Source: Deltaproteobacteria bacterium
GTDB lineage: Bacteria; Desulfobacterota; Desulfobulbia; Desulfobulbales; VMSU01
Length of the DNA: 9,481 nt
Assembly: GCA_024274995.1 (NCBI GenBank)
Contig: JAJSAA010000025.1
Location: forward strand, 1 to 9,481
Direction: 5' to 3'
The position numbers were made by a program, and so were the translations under genes. Below the pieces are notes generated by a model. That model did not search any database, had not been told where the DNA came from, and saw nothing but the letters and a program-made list of their open reading frames with translations. Shown here piece by piece: positions 1-7,000 of the stretch. Position 1 is the first letter of the stretch. The number at the start of each line of letters is the position of its first letter.

Positions 1-226
1 AAAATCGTTCGACGATAAGTTACGAATATTTGTAACGGGGAGATGCATTCTTTTATTCACAAACTATAATCATTTATTTTGTTCTCTTGGAACAACTATA
101 AGGTACCATCAATTAAACTAAAGGTCTCGGCCAGGGCCTTTTCTTGACAAGCCGGTAAATTAATTTTATGTAATAGGGACGATTAAATATCCTGCCATTA
201 ACTATAAAACATACCACAACAAGATA
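1..226. other. Left intergenic region with two palindromes
   Basis: I see no convincing gene here. The stretch holds a near-perfect 18-bp palindrome at 19-36 (GTTACGAATATTTGTAAC, one mismatched pair) and a perfect 6-bp inverted repeat with 5-base spacer at 79-95 (TTGTTC/GAACAA). It also holds a candidate promoter for the first gene. Both palindromes have operator-like size and are not followed by T-runs, so they are unlikely to be intrinsic terminators. The upstream gene lies outside the window, so it is unclear whether they serve that gene or the operon starting at 227. Confidence 0.5.
144..174 (+). promoter_or_regulatory. Candidate sigma-70 promoter of the kinase/ferredoxin operon
   Basis: A perfect TTGACA lies at 144-149 and TGTAAT (5 of 6 to the -10 consensus) at 169-174. 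The spacer is 19 bases, longer than the optimal 17, so the promoter may be weak or activator-dependent. Transcription would begin near 181, giving a leader of about 45 nt before the start codon at 227. Confidence 0.45.
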
Positions 227-1243
227 ATGCAAAAAAACGAACTTCCTCCTTTTATTACAGGTCTTCTCCAGCCGGCGGGCTACCCCCATGCCGCGGCCGA
301 TATAAAACTCATCCAGACCCATATCTCCTACGTCCTCCTGGCCGGAGACTTTGTTTATAAGATTAAAAAACCGGTAGATTTTGGATTTTTAGATTTCACC
401 ACTTTAGATAAACGCCGTTATTTCTGCGCCGAAGAGCTGCGCCTTAACCGCCGCTTATGCCCGGATCTCTATCTCCAGACAATGACCATTAACAAAGAAA
501 ACGGTCTCTTTAATCTTAAGGGCCAGGGCCGGGTTGTTGAACACTGCCTGCAGATGCGCCGCATGCCTGAGGATAAAATGATGAACCGAATCATTGAGGC
601 TGGGGCCTTATCCAAGTCCATGCTGGATAATATTGTTGAGCTCCTGAGCGATTTTTATCAGCGGGCCGAAGGCGGAGAAAAAATTAGTGCATTCGGCTCC
701 GCCCAGGCCGTGGCCGTTAACGTCCTGGAGAATTTTGAGCAGACCGCAAACTTCATCGGTTGCCCGTCATTGAGCCAGTCCCAGTTTGACACCATCACCG
801 CCTACGCCCGGAATTTTTTGGGGCATAAGGATAAATTTCAGAAACGTGTTGTCGCCGGCAAGATACGTGACTGTCACGGCGACCTTTACTCTGCCAATAT
901 CTGCCTGGCAGACCAAACCTATATCTATGACTGCATTGAATTTAACGAGAGATTCCGTTATTGCGATGTGGCCAGCGATGTGGCCTTTCTGTGTATGGAT
1001 CTGGATTTCCACGGCTTAAACAGCTTAGCGGATTATTTCATCCAAACCTTCATTGACAAATCACATGACCCTGAACTTAGGGATATGCTTAATTTTTATA
1101 AATGTTACCGAGCCTATGTCCGCGGCAAGATAGGCCTGTTCACCGCCCACGCCCTGGAGGTAGATGCCGTCACCAAGGATAAAAGCTTCCAACAGGCCGG
1201 TAAATATTTTCAACTTGCCGAGCGCTATGCCAAGGCAGGCTGA
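227..1243 (+). CDS. Aminoglycoside-phosphotransferase-like kinase (COG2187 type)
   Basis: This 338-residue protein belongs to the family with a phosphotransferase (APH/choline-kinase-like) fold. The catalytic loop HGDLYSAN is at residues 217-224 (Brenner-type H-G-D-x4-N), followed by a metal-binding D235 in IYDCIEF, replacing the DFG motif. The N-terminal part has the family's VYKIKKPVDFGFLDF stretch, which includes the probable ATP-binding lysine. In many bacteria this domain is fused to a C-terminal P-loop kinase; here it stops after about 338 residues and that second half is the next, overlapping gene. The substrate of the family is unknown, so resistance should not be assumed. No clear Shine-Dalgarno precedes the ATG at 227, but no better start is visible. 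It is first in a run with the P-loop kinase and a ferredoxin. Confidence 0.87.
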   Translation: MQKNELPPFITGLLQPAGYPHAAADIKLIQTHISYVLLAGDFVYKIKKPVDFGFLDFTTLDKRRYFCAEELRLNRRLCPDLYLQTMTINKENGLFNLKGQGRVVEHCLQMRRMPEDKMMNRIIEAGALSKSMLDNIVELLSDFYQRAEGGEKISAFGSAQAVAVNVLENFEQTANFIGCPSLSQSQFDTITAYARNFLGHKDKFQKRVVAGKIRDCHGDLYSANICLADQTYIYDCIEFNERFRYCDVASDVAFLCMDLDFHGLNSLADYFIQTFIDKSHDPELRDMLNFYKCYRAYVRGKIGLFTAHALEVDAVTKDKSFQQAGKYFQLAERYAKAG

Positions 1244-1802
1244 ATTATTTGTCTTTATGGGGCTTATTGCCAGCGGCAAAAGCACCCTTGCTGCGGCTTG
1301 GGCCCGGCAGATCGGAGCCAGGTATTTCAACTCGGATCGTGAGCGTAAGGCCTTGGCCGGTCTCAGACCCACCGCTCCCCGTGCAGAATCATTTCAGGCC
1401 GGAATTTACGGGCCTGAATTTACGCAGCGCACCTATGAACGCCTGTATTTAATGGCCAAAAAAGAACTTGAGGCAAAACGGGATGTGGTGCTGGACGGCT
1501 CCTACACAGCGGAGAAGGAGCGCCAGCGGCTGCGAGACCTGGCGGCCGCCCAGGGAGTTGCAATCAAATTCATCCTCTGCCGCTGTCCTGACAATATTGT
1601 CAGAGAACGTCTTGAACTCCGGGCCCAAGACCCAGAAGCGGTATCAGATGGCCGCTGGGAGATTTATCTACGCCAGAAAGAATGTTTCAACCTGCCCGCA
1701 GAGTTGGGGGCCCACGAATCAATCACCCTGGATACCGATGCCCCCGTGAACACATTATTACAAAAAATTGAGGCTGCCATCAACCACGAACAGAGCCAAT
1801 AA
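1227..1802 (+). CDS. P-loop kinase, AAA-type ATP-binding protein (COG0645 type)
   Basis: From the ATG at 1227 this is a 191-residue nucleotide kinase-like protein. Walker A is GLIASGKST at residues 12-20. A predicted Walker B-like strand is VVLDGSY, and the lid-like region with arginines is RERLELRAQDP. The family is usually the C-terminal half of a fused protein with the COG2187 kinase encoded just upstream. Here it begins in another frame, overlapping the preceding gene by 17 nt, which suggests translational coupling or a split or frameshifted fusion. A longer frame begins at 1164, but its extra 21 residues merely re-read the upstream gene, so I prefer 1227; 1257 is also possible but would remove the strand before the P-loop. 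Its phosphoryl acceptor is unknown. Confidence 0.85.
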   Translation: MPRQAELFVFMGLIASGKSTLAAAWARQIGARYFNSDRERKALAGLRPTAPRAESFQAGIYGPEFTQRTYERLYLMAKKELEAKRDVVLDGSYTAEKERQRLRDLAAAQGVAIKFILCRCPDNIVRERLELRAQDPEAVSDGRWEIYLRQKECFNLPAELGAHESITLDTDAPVNTLLQKIEAAINHEQSQ

Positions 1803-1827
1803 AGCATGTCAGACGACTGGAGTTACC

Positions 1828-2316
1828 ATGTATAAAAGAATGTATTTATTACGCTTTACCAAAGATAATATCGACCAGCCCCTGATCTGCGATCTGGTCA
1901 AGAAGTACAACCTGGATTTTAACATCCTGCGGGCCGATATATTCATGCAGCAGGACGGAGTGATGATGCTGGAACTCGCCGGCCCCAAAAAAAATGTCCA
2001 TGCCGGGCTTAAATATCTAAAAAAGAACGAGGTCAAGGTAGAGACCCTGGCCACGCTAATCAGCCGTGATGACGAAAAATGTTTTCAATGCGGGGCCTGC
2101 ACTGGCCGTTGCTCCACCGGCGCCCTGTCAATCAAGCGCCCGGAGATGGCGGTAATCTTCGACCCGGAAAAATGCACGGCTTGCGGCCTCTGTGTCCCGG
2201 TCTGCCCGGTACAGGCCATGCGTATTTCTTTAGATAATAGTGTGGGATTAGACTATCAAAGAGTAGAAGACCGCGGACAGGCAAAAGAGGAGGTGGCGGT
2301 TCCAGAGATCAACTAA
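1828..2316 (+). CDS. NIL-domain 4Fe-4S ferredoxin
   Basis: This is a 162-residue cytoplasmic electron carrier. Residues 1-76 form a NIL domain (ACT-like fold, also found at the C-terminus of methionine ABC transporter ATPases). Residues 80-135 form a bacterial-type ferredoxin with two cluster motifs: C85-x2-C88-x2-C91-x3-C95 and C116-x2-C119-x2-C122-x3-C126-P. The first motif has Ser where Pro usually follows the fourth Cys. Related NIL-ferredoxins work with a COG1900/DUF39 protein in sulfide-dependent homocysteine synthesis in methanogens and some sulfur bacteria, but no such partner is in this window, so that role is only a possibility. The ATG at 1828 is chosen because TGGAG lies just upstream at 1818-1822; a longer frame from 1768 would run into the preceding gene. 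It follows the P-loop kinase by 25 nt and is probably co-transcribed. Confidence 0.9.
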   Translation: MYKRMYLLRFTKDNIDQPLICDLVKKYNLDFNILRADIFMQQDGVMMLELAGPKKNVHAGLKYLKKNEVKVETLATLISRDDEKCFQCGACTGRCSTGALSIKRPEMAVIFDPEKCTACGLCVPVCPVQAMRISLDNSVGLDYQRVEDRGQAKEEVAVPEIN

Positions 2317-2920
2317 CCAGCCCGCCCCCCTTTACCCAGACCGGCAGATCCTGGCGCAGACGGCGGTAACGGGGATCATCGTCGATATCATTGCTCATTT
2401 TGCGGTTGGCAATCAGAATACCGCCAGGTTGTAGTCTATCCTCAATAAAGCGTTCAAAACGACGCTGCATATTGCCCTCGTGAAAGGGGCGGAAATAATA
2501 GATCACCTTGAATTGCCCATAATCCTCATACTCCCAGATATCCGCCGGAATTACCCGCCTGGAATCAACAAGTTTGGCCGCCACCTTGTAGGGGAATGGA
2601 TCTTTTTCAATTCCCCAGACTTCAAAATCCATTTGCTCGGCAAAGAGCAGTATATTACCGATACCACAGCCAATATCGAGAAAACGGGCCGCTTCTGCCC
2701 CCTCGGTCAGGGGTCGCAGATAGTCTTGGGCTAATTTAACCTGAGCGTAAACCTGACGCGGATCCATGGGCACAAAAGGATATTCGCTTTGGGCATCGTT
2801 CTGACTCAGACGCTGAGAATCTCTGGTAAAATAACCGATAAAGCGGCTGATAACCCCAAAGAGGACATCCCGCTCGCACTCAAGATCAAGTTCGTTCATA
2901 TCATTATTATCATTAATCAT
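2309..2920 (-). CDS. Class I SAM-dependent methyltransferase
   Basis: This 203-residue (from the ATG at 2920) Rossmann-type methyltransferase has motif I FLDIGCGIGN, with D82, G84, G86 and G88 binding S-adenosylmethionine. An acidic residue follows at the end of the next strand (VWGIEKDP), contacting the ribose in the family. A late GGILIANRK strand is typical of the fold. No substrate-specific motif is recognisable. The region before motif I (FVPMDPRQVYAQVKLAQDYL) may be a cap or substrate helix. A longer frame starts at a TTG at 2962, but the ATG at 2920, or a second at 2899, is more natural; none has a clear Shine-Dalgarno. Its stop overlaps the convergent ferredoxin stop by 8 bp, and its start is 2 bp from the divergent peptidase start. 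Confidence 0.8.
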   Translation of the reverse strand: MINDNNDMNELDLECERDVLFGVISRFIGYFTRDSQRLSQNDAQSEYPFVPMDPRQVYAQVKLAQDYLRPLTEGAEAARFLDIGCGIGNILLFAEQMDFEVWGIEKDPFPYKVAAKLVDSRRVIPADIWEYEDYGQFKVIYYFRPFHEGNMQRRFERFIEDRLQPGGILIANRKMSNDIDDDPRYRRLRQDLPVWVKGGGLVS

Positions 2921-2922
2921 AG

Positions 2923-3510
2923 ATGAAGAATTTAAATAATTTACCCTCTTTTGACAAGACAATTCAGCCGCCCTGGCTGATGGAATTTACCCAGCGGCTT
3001 ATTCTTCTTAACCAGCCCGTTATGCAGGATTTCAGGGCCTGGCATTTTCGGCCCGGTATGCGTTTTCAGGAAAAGGAACAATGGTGGCAGCCCGGCTCCT
3101 CACGCCCCACTCCCCATGAGGGGGTAGATTTCTGCTGCTTCGAAGATAAAGTCGGTGGGCTTGTCTATCTACGGCCTGAATGCAGAATACCGGCCCTCTT
3201 TAAGGGCCGGGTGACGGCATTGTTTGACGACTTTCTTGGCCGCTCATTATATATTGTCCATAAAGACAACGGCCACCAACAGTCCGGGATCATCTACGCC
3301 CATATCCAACCAACACCTGAAATCACGGTGGATCGGGTGGTGCAGGCCGGAGAGGTGGTGGGAGTGACAGCAGCCCAGCGGCGGCCGGGGCCGTTAAGAC
3401 CTCATCTCCACCTCTCCATGTGCCACGCCGCAGAGAGTGTCCCGCCGCCAAGGGACTGGCAGGCAGTTCTCCGCCTGCCCATTGAGTTAATTAACCCCCT
3501 CTCCCGCTAA
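2923..3510 (+). CDS. M23-family (LytM-like) metallopeptidase
   Basis: This 195-residue protein has a full set of LytM zinc-peptidase landmarks. H65 and D69 (PHEGVDF) and H163 (PHLHLSM, HxH with H161) would be the zinc ligands and catalytic His. H127 in IIYAHIQP matches the conserved YAH histidine. The family hydrolyses peptide cross-links of peptidoglycan, normally outside the cytoplasmic membrane. No signal peptide or membrane helix is visible at this start, and the upstream frame is closed by a stop directly before the ATG, so localisation is unclear. The HxxxD to HxH spacing is about 95 residues with a fairly typical core. No Shine-Dalgarno is seen, and later in-frame ATGs (2980, 3022) are no better. 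It is divergent from the methyltransferase. Confidence 0.78.
   Translation: MKNLNNLPSFDKTIQPPWLMEFTQRLILLNQPVMQDFRAWHFRPGMRFQEKEQWWQPGSSRPTPHEGVDFCCFEDKVGGLVYLRPECRIPALFKGRVTALFDDFLGRSLYIVHKDNGHQQSGIIYAHIQPTPEITVDRVVQAGEVVGVTAAQRRPGPLRPHLHLSMCHAAESVPPPRDWQAVLRLPIELINPLSR
2929..2957 (-). promoter_or_regulatory. Candidate promoter of the methyltransferase
   Basis: On the minus strand TTGTCA (5 of 6) and TAAATT (4 of 6) are separated by 17 bases. The -10 ends only 8 bases before the ATG at 2920, so the transcript would start at or next to that codon, which would be consistent with a leaderless mRNA. The promoter lies inside the coding frame of the divergent peptidase gene. Confidence 0.35.
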
Positions 3511-3522
3511 CGGTACAGGCAT

Positions 3523-3557
3523 AAAAAAATGCCCTGAACCACAAAGGCCCAGAGCAT
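3523..3557 (-). terminator. Intrinsic terminator for minus-strand transcripts (csp side)
   Basis: Read on the minus strand, 3557-3546 pairs with 3540-3529 to give a 12-bp stem (three G-U pairs) with a 5-base loop, followed by seven consecutive T. On the plus strand there is no T-run after the stem, so it should stop minus-strand transcripts, most likely the cold-shock mRNA ending about 150 nt upstream. It would not obviously stop the plus-strand peptidase transcript. Confidence 0.75.
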
Positions 3558-3706
3558 TATCCTCAAAGTCGCTTAAAAGCACTCCGGATGTTAAAATAGA
3601 TCGGGAACTAAGAAAAATCCTGCCAGCTAAACAGCATCCTTATCAATTGAGGTATAATCCGGCTCAACTTATCCGGCATGTTTTAATTTTTCAGATGTTA
3701 TATTTA

Positions 3707-3907
3707 TTACAGGGCTACAACATTTTCGGCCGCGGGGCCCTTATTCCCTTCCACAACATCAAACTGTACACGAGCACCCTCTTCGAGAGAACGATATCCT
3801 TCGGACTTGATTGCTGAATAATGTACAAAAACATCGGATCCATTGTCCTGCTCAATGAAACCAAACCCCTTAGACGCATTAAACCATTTCACAGTTCCTT
3901 CAGCCAT
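3707..3907 (-). CDS. CspA-family cold-shock protein
   Basis: This is a 66-residue single cold-shock domain, full length for the family, acting as an RNA chaperone or single-strand nucleic-acid binder in the cytoplasm. It begins MAEGTVKWFN. RNP1 is KGFGFIE (residues 13-19), RNP2 is VFVHY (26-30), and the tail has the usual GPAAENV. A good Shine-Dalgarno (AGAAGGAG) lies upstream of the ATG at 3907. Which paralogue (CspA, CspD and so on) cannot be told from sequence alone, so no symbol is given. The gene lies downstream of and co-directional with the giant surface protein gene but likely has its own promoter and a long leader. About 150 nt of untranslated sequence follows it before a terminator. 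Confidence 0.96.
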   Translation of the reverse strand: MAEGTVKWFNASKGFGFIEQDNGSDVFVHYSAIKSEGYRSLEEGARVQFDVVEGNKGPAAENVVAL

Positions 3908-4001
3908 CTTAAACTTACTCCTTCTAAAACCAGGGCTTCTATAAGACCCATTTAATAAAATTACCGATTATCATTCAACAACCGGCCGGGCAGTAACCAG
4001 T

Positions 4002-4031
4002 AAAGTACCTGATTACTACTCCAAAAGTCAA
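4002..4031 (-). promoter_or_regulatory. Candidate promoter and leader of the cold-shock gene
   Basis: On the minus strand a TTGACT box (4026-4031) is followed after 18 bases by a poor -10 candidate TACTTT (4002-4007). This would give a leader of roughly 90 nt, in keeping with the long 5' leaders of cold-shock mRNAs. The -10 match is only 3 of 6, so other starts are possible. Confidence 0.25.
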
Positions 4032-4048
4032 CGGTACCACACACTTAC

Positions 4049-4067
4049 AAAAAAGCAAGCCCTTTTT
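4049..4067 (-). terminator. Weak terminator downstream of the giant gene
   Basis: Minus-strand AAAAAG and CTTTTT arms (4062-4067 and 4050-4055) enclose a 6-base loop and are followed by one more T. The stem is mainly A-U and therefore weak. It lies about 20 nt after the stop of the 1171-residue protein gene and ahead of the cold-shock promoter candidate. Confidence 0.35.
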
Positions 4068-4085
4068 ATTAAAAAATTTGGGGAC

Positions 4086-7000
4086 TCAAGGAGCCTTATA
4101 GTTAATGGTATTAGATAACGCACTCTCCACCCCAGAAGTATCAACTGCGGTCATGGCATAGCTTATGGTTCCGGTAATAATCGGTGCCTTGCAGGTCAGG
4201 GTACGGGCGTTTTTGCTCATTATCTCACCAATCATAACCCCGTTACGATAGAGTCTGAACCCGGCCAGATTGCTGGTGTCAGCCTTATAGTTCCATGAAC
4301 AGGAAATAGTCTGCCGGGGAGCTGTTACCACAACTGTAACGCCTGCTTTTGCCGTGCCTCCCAGACCATCACTGATGGTGTAAACGAAAGAATCCGTACC
4401 GACAAACCCCTTGTTGGCCGTATAAACAGCCTGGCCGCCGCTCAAAGTCACCTGCCCGCTTAAAGGCTGAGTAACAGACACAACCCGCAGGGTATCACCA
4501 TCAACATCGCTGTCGTTAGACAACAGACTAATCTTTATCGGAGCAGCCCCCTCGACCGCGGCTTGATCATCGACTGCGACAGGGGTATCATTTACCGGGG
4601 TTAAGACGATATTTACCGTGCTGGAAGCTGTACCGCCATTACCGTCACTAATCGTATAGGTGAAGCTATCCTTCCCGTTGTAATCAGCCTTGGGAGTATA
4701 AACCGCCCGATTAGCCTTCAGTGCCACCTTGCCAACCGTTGGCCGGCCAAGAGCAGTTACCGTAAGAGTATCGCCATCCACATCCGTATCGTTGGCCAAA
4801 ACATCAATATCCACCTTGGTATCTTCAGGAATAGTCAGAAAATCGGCCTGGGCCACCGGCGCATCATTTACCGGGTTGACAGCAATGGAGACCGTGGCCG
4901 GAGTCGAATCCTTTTTGCCGTCATTAACTATAAAGGTGAAGCTGTCGGTTCCGTTGAAATTAGCCTGCGGGGTGTAAGAGAAGGCACCGGTACTTGAGTC
5001 GTTTATAACTGCCTTGCCATGTGAGCCGTTATTCCGCAAGCTGTAGGTCAGTTTATCTCCATCCTGATCCGTGCCCGAAAGGGTGCCGGTTAGTATAGTA
5101 TCTTCAGAGGTTTGCAGCGTAATATCCTGGGCCGCCGGGGCATGGTTCATCTTAGCGGGATCATAGCTTATGGTGTTGGAAATCAACGATTCACGACCAG
5201 CGCCATCCACAGCGGTAAGGGCGAAGGTCTTAACTCCGTCACTCTGGGGAATCTTACAGGTCAACTTCCTGGCCGCCGGATCCGAGGTCGCAGCAACCTG
5301 GCCGCCATTATAATACAGTCTGAAGCCGCTGGCCGGCACTTTAGAGTCATATTCCCAGGAAACAGTAATTAGATCCTGCGGCGGCGTAACGGTAATATTC
5401 ACCGTGCCGGAAGCGCTTAAGCGGCCGTCCGTAACCATATAGGTCAGGCTGTCGGCACCGATAAAATCATGGTTCGGGGTATATAGAATACGCCCACCGC
5501 TGATGGTTGCCGTGCCATGAGCGCCATTGCCCACTTTACTTATGCTCAGGGAATCACCATCGACATCTGTATCATTGGCCAGCACCTCTATACTTACGGG
5601 CTGGTCAGCCTCCGTCTGGGCCTTATCGTCTTGCGCCAGCGGTGCGTCATTTACCGGGGTAATATTTACGGTAACGATGGCAACGGCTGAATCAAGCGCC
5701 CCGTCATTTATCTTGAATTTAAAGGAATCCGTCCCAAAGGCATTTTTATTCGGGGTATAGATGAAGGCCCCGGTCCGGCTGACAACAGTCGTACCGAGAG
5801 TACCGCCCGCCGTCAGGGTGTAGGTCAGGGCATCACCGTCAGGATCGCTGCCCAGGAGATTACCGCTGAATTTGCCGTCCTCCGCCAGAGTAATGCTTTG
5901 ACCTCTTGCCATGGGCGGCTGATTTATCTTTTGTTTTATATTGATGCTTACCGTGGCGGCACTGGAGTCATTTACTCCATCATTGGCCTTGAAGATAAAG
6001 GCATCATGGCCATAAACCCCGGCCTTGGGCACATATGTAAATACGCCGGTGGCAGGATTGGTGATCGTGGCCGTTCCCTTAGAGCCATTAGCGGCAACAA
6101 TGAAGGTCAGGGGCTGGCCCTCGGGATCGGAGCCGGAAAGGGTGCCGGTAATTGATTTATCCTGATCAACAGTGAAATCGGCCCCATGAACGACGGGTAG
6201 CTGATTGACAGTACCAGTTACCAGGATATCCATGGTAGTTTGACTCACCGCCCCTGCCTCATCGGTTACCCGCAGAGTAACGGTATAAGTGCCGGGGATA
6301 GTAAAGTCATGGTTAACAGACAGCCCCTGGCCCACGGTTCCATCGCCAAAGTCCCAATTATAGGCGGTAATGCCACCCTCGACATCAAAGGAGGTTCCAG
6401 CGCTGAAATGAACGGGAAGGGGCGCGTCACCGGTGACTGGTTTATCAAACACGCCCGTGCTGTCAAAGATCAAAAACTGAGAATCGCTCTCCACCCCGGC
6501 CTGGTCATAGGCGCTAACCCAGAACTGAACCTCACCGCTGTCAATATAGGCCGGACAGTCTGCCTGGCGGGCGGCAGGATCGGTAATGTCACAGATTATG
6601 ATACCGTCTTCATAGAGATGAAAACCCGCCAGGTTCTGAGTTGAAACATAATCCCAGTCAAAATGAACGAGATGCTGTTCCAGGGCAGCAGAAATAATCG
6701 CTGCAGGTGGAGTATTGGCCGCTGATAAATCGACGACGGAGATGGTCATACTGTCCTGACTGCTGGCGTTAGTGTCATCGACAACGGTTAATACGACATT
6801 ATAATCGCCAGGGTTTAGGTATTTATGCTCGGCATAGTCGCCAGTTGCCGTATCACCATCACCAAAGTTCCACTTATAGGAGATAATACTGCCATCGGCA
6901 TCGGTGGAGGAGTAGGCGTCAAAGGCAATATTGGTGTGGTCTGCCGGAGTAGGGGCGGCGGTTATAACCGCCTGGGGTAAAATATTGGAAGAGGTTGTCT

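Noticed and set aside
227..1243. Aminoglycoside resistance gene
   Set aside because: The HGD...N motif is shared by the whole kinase fold; the N-terminal region and the adjacent P-loop kinase point to the COG2187/COG0645 pair of unknown function.
4729..6644. Several plus-strand open frames opposite the giant gene
   Set aside because: They are antisense shadows of the repeated domains, with no start signals and no recognisable families.
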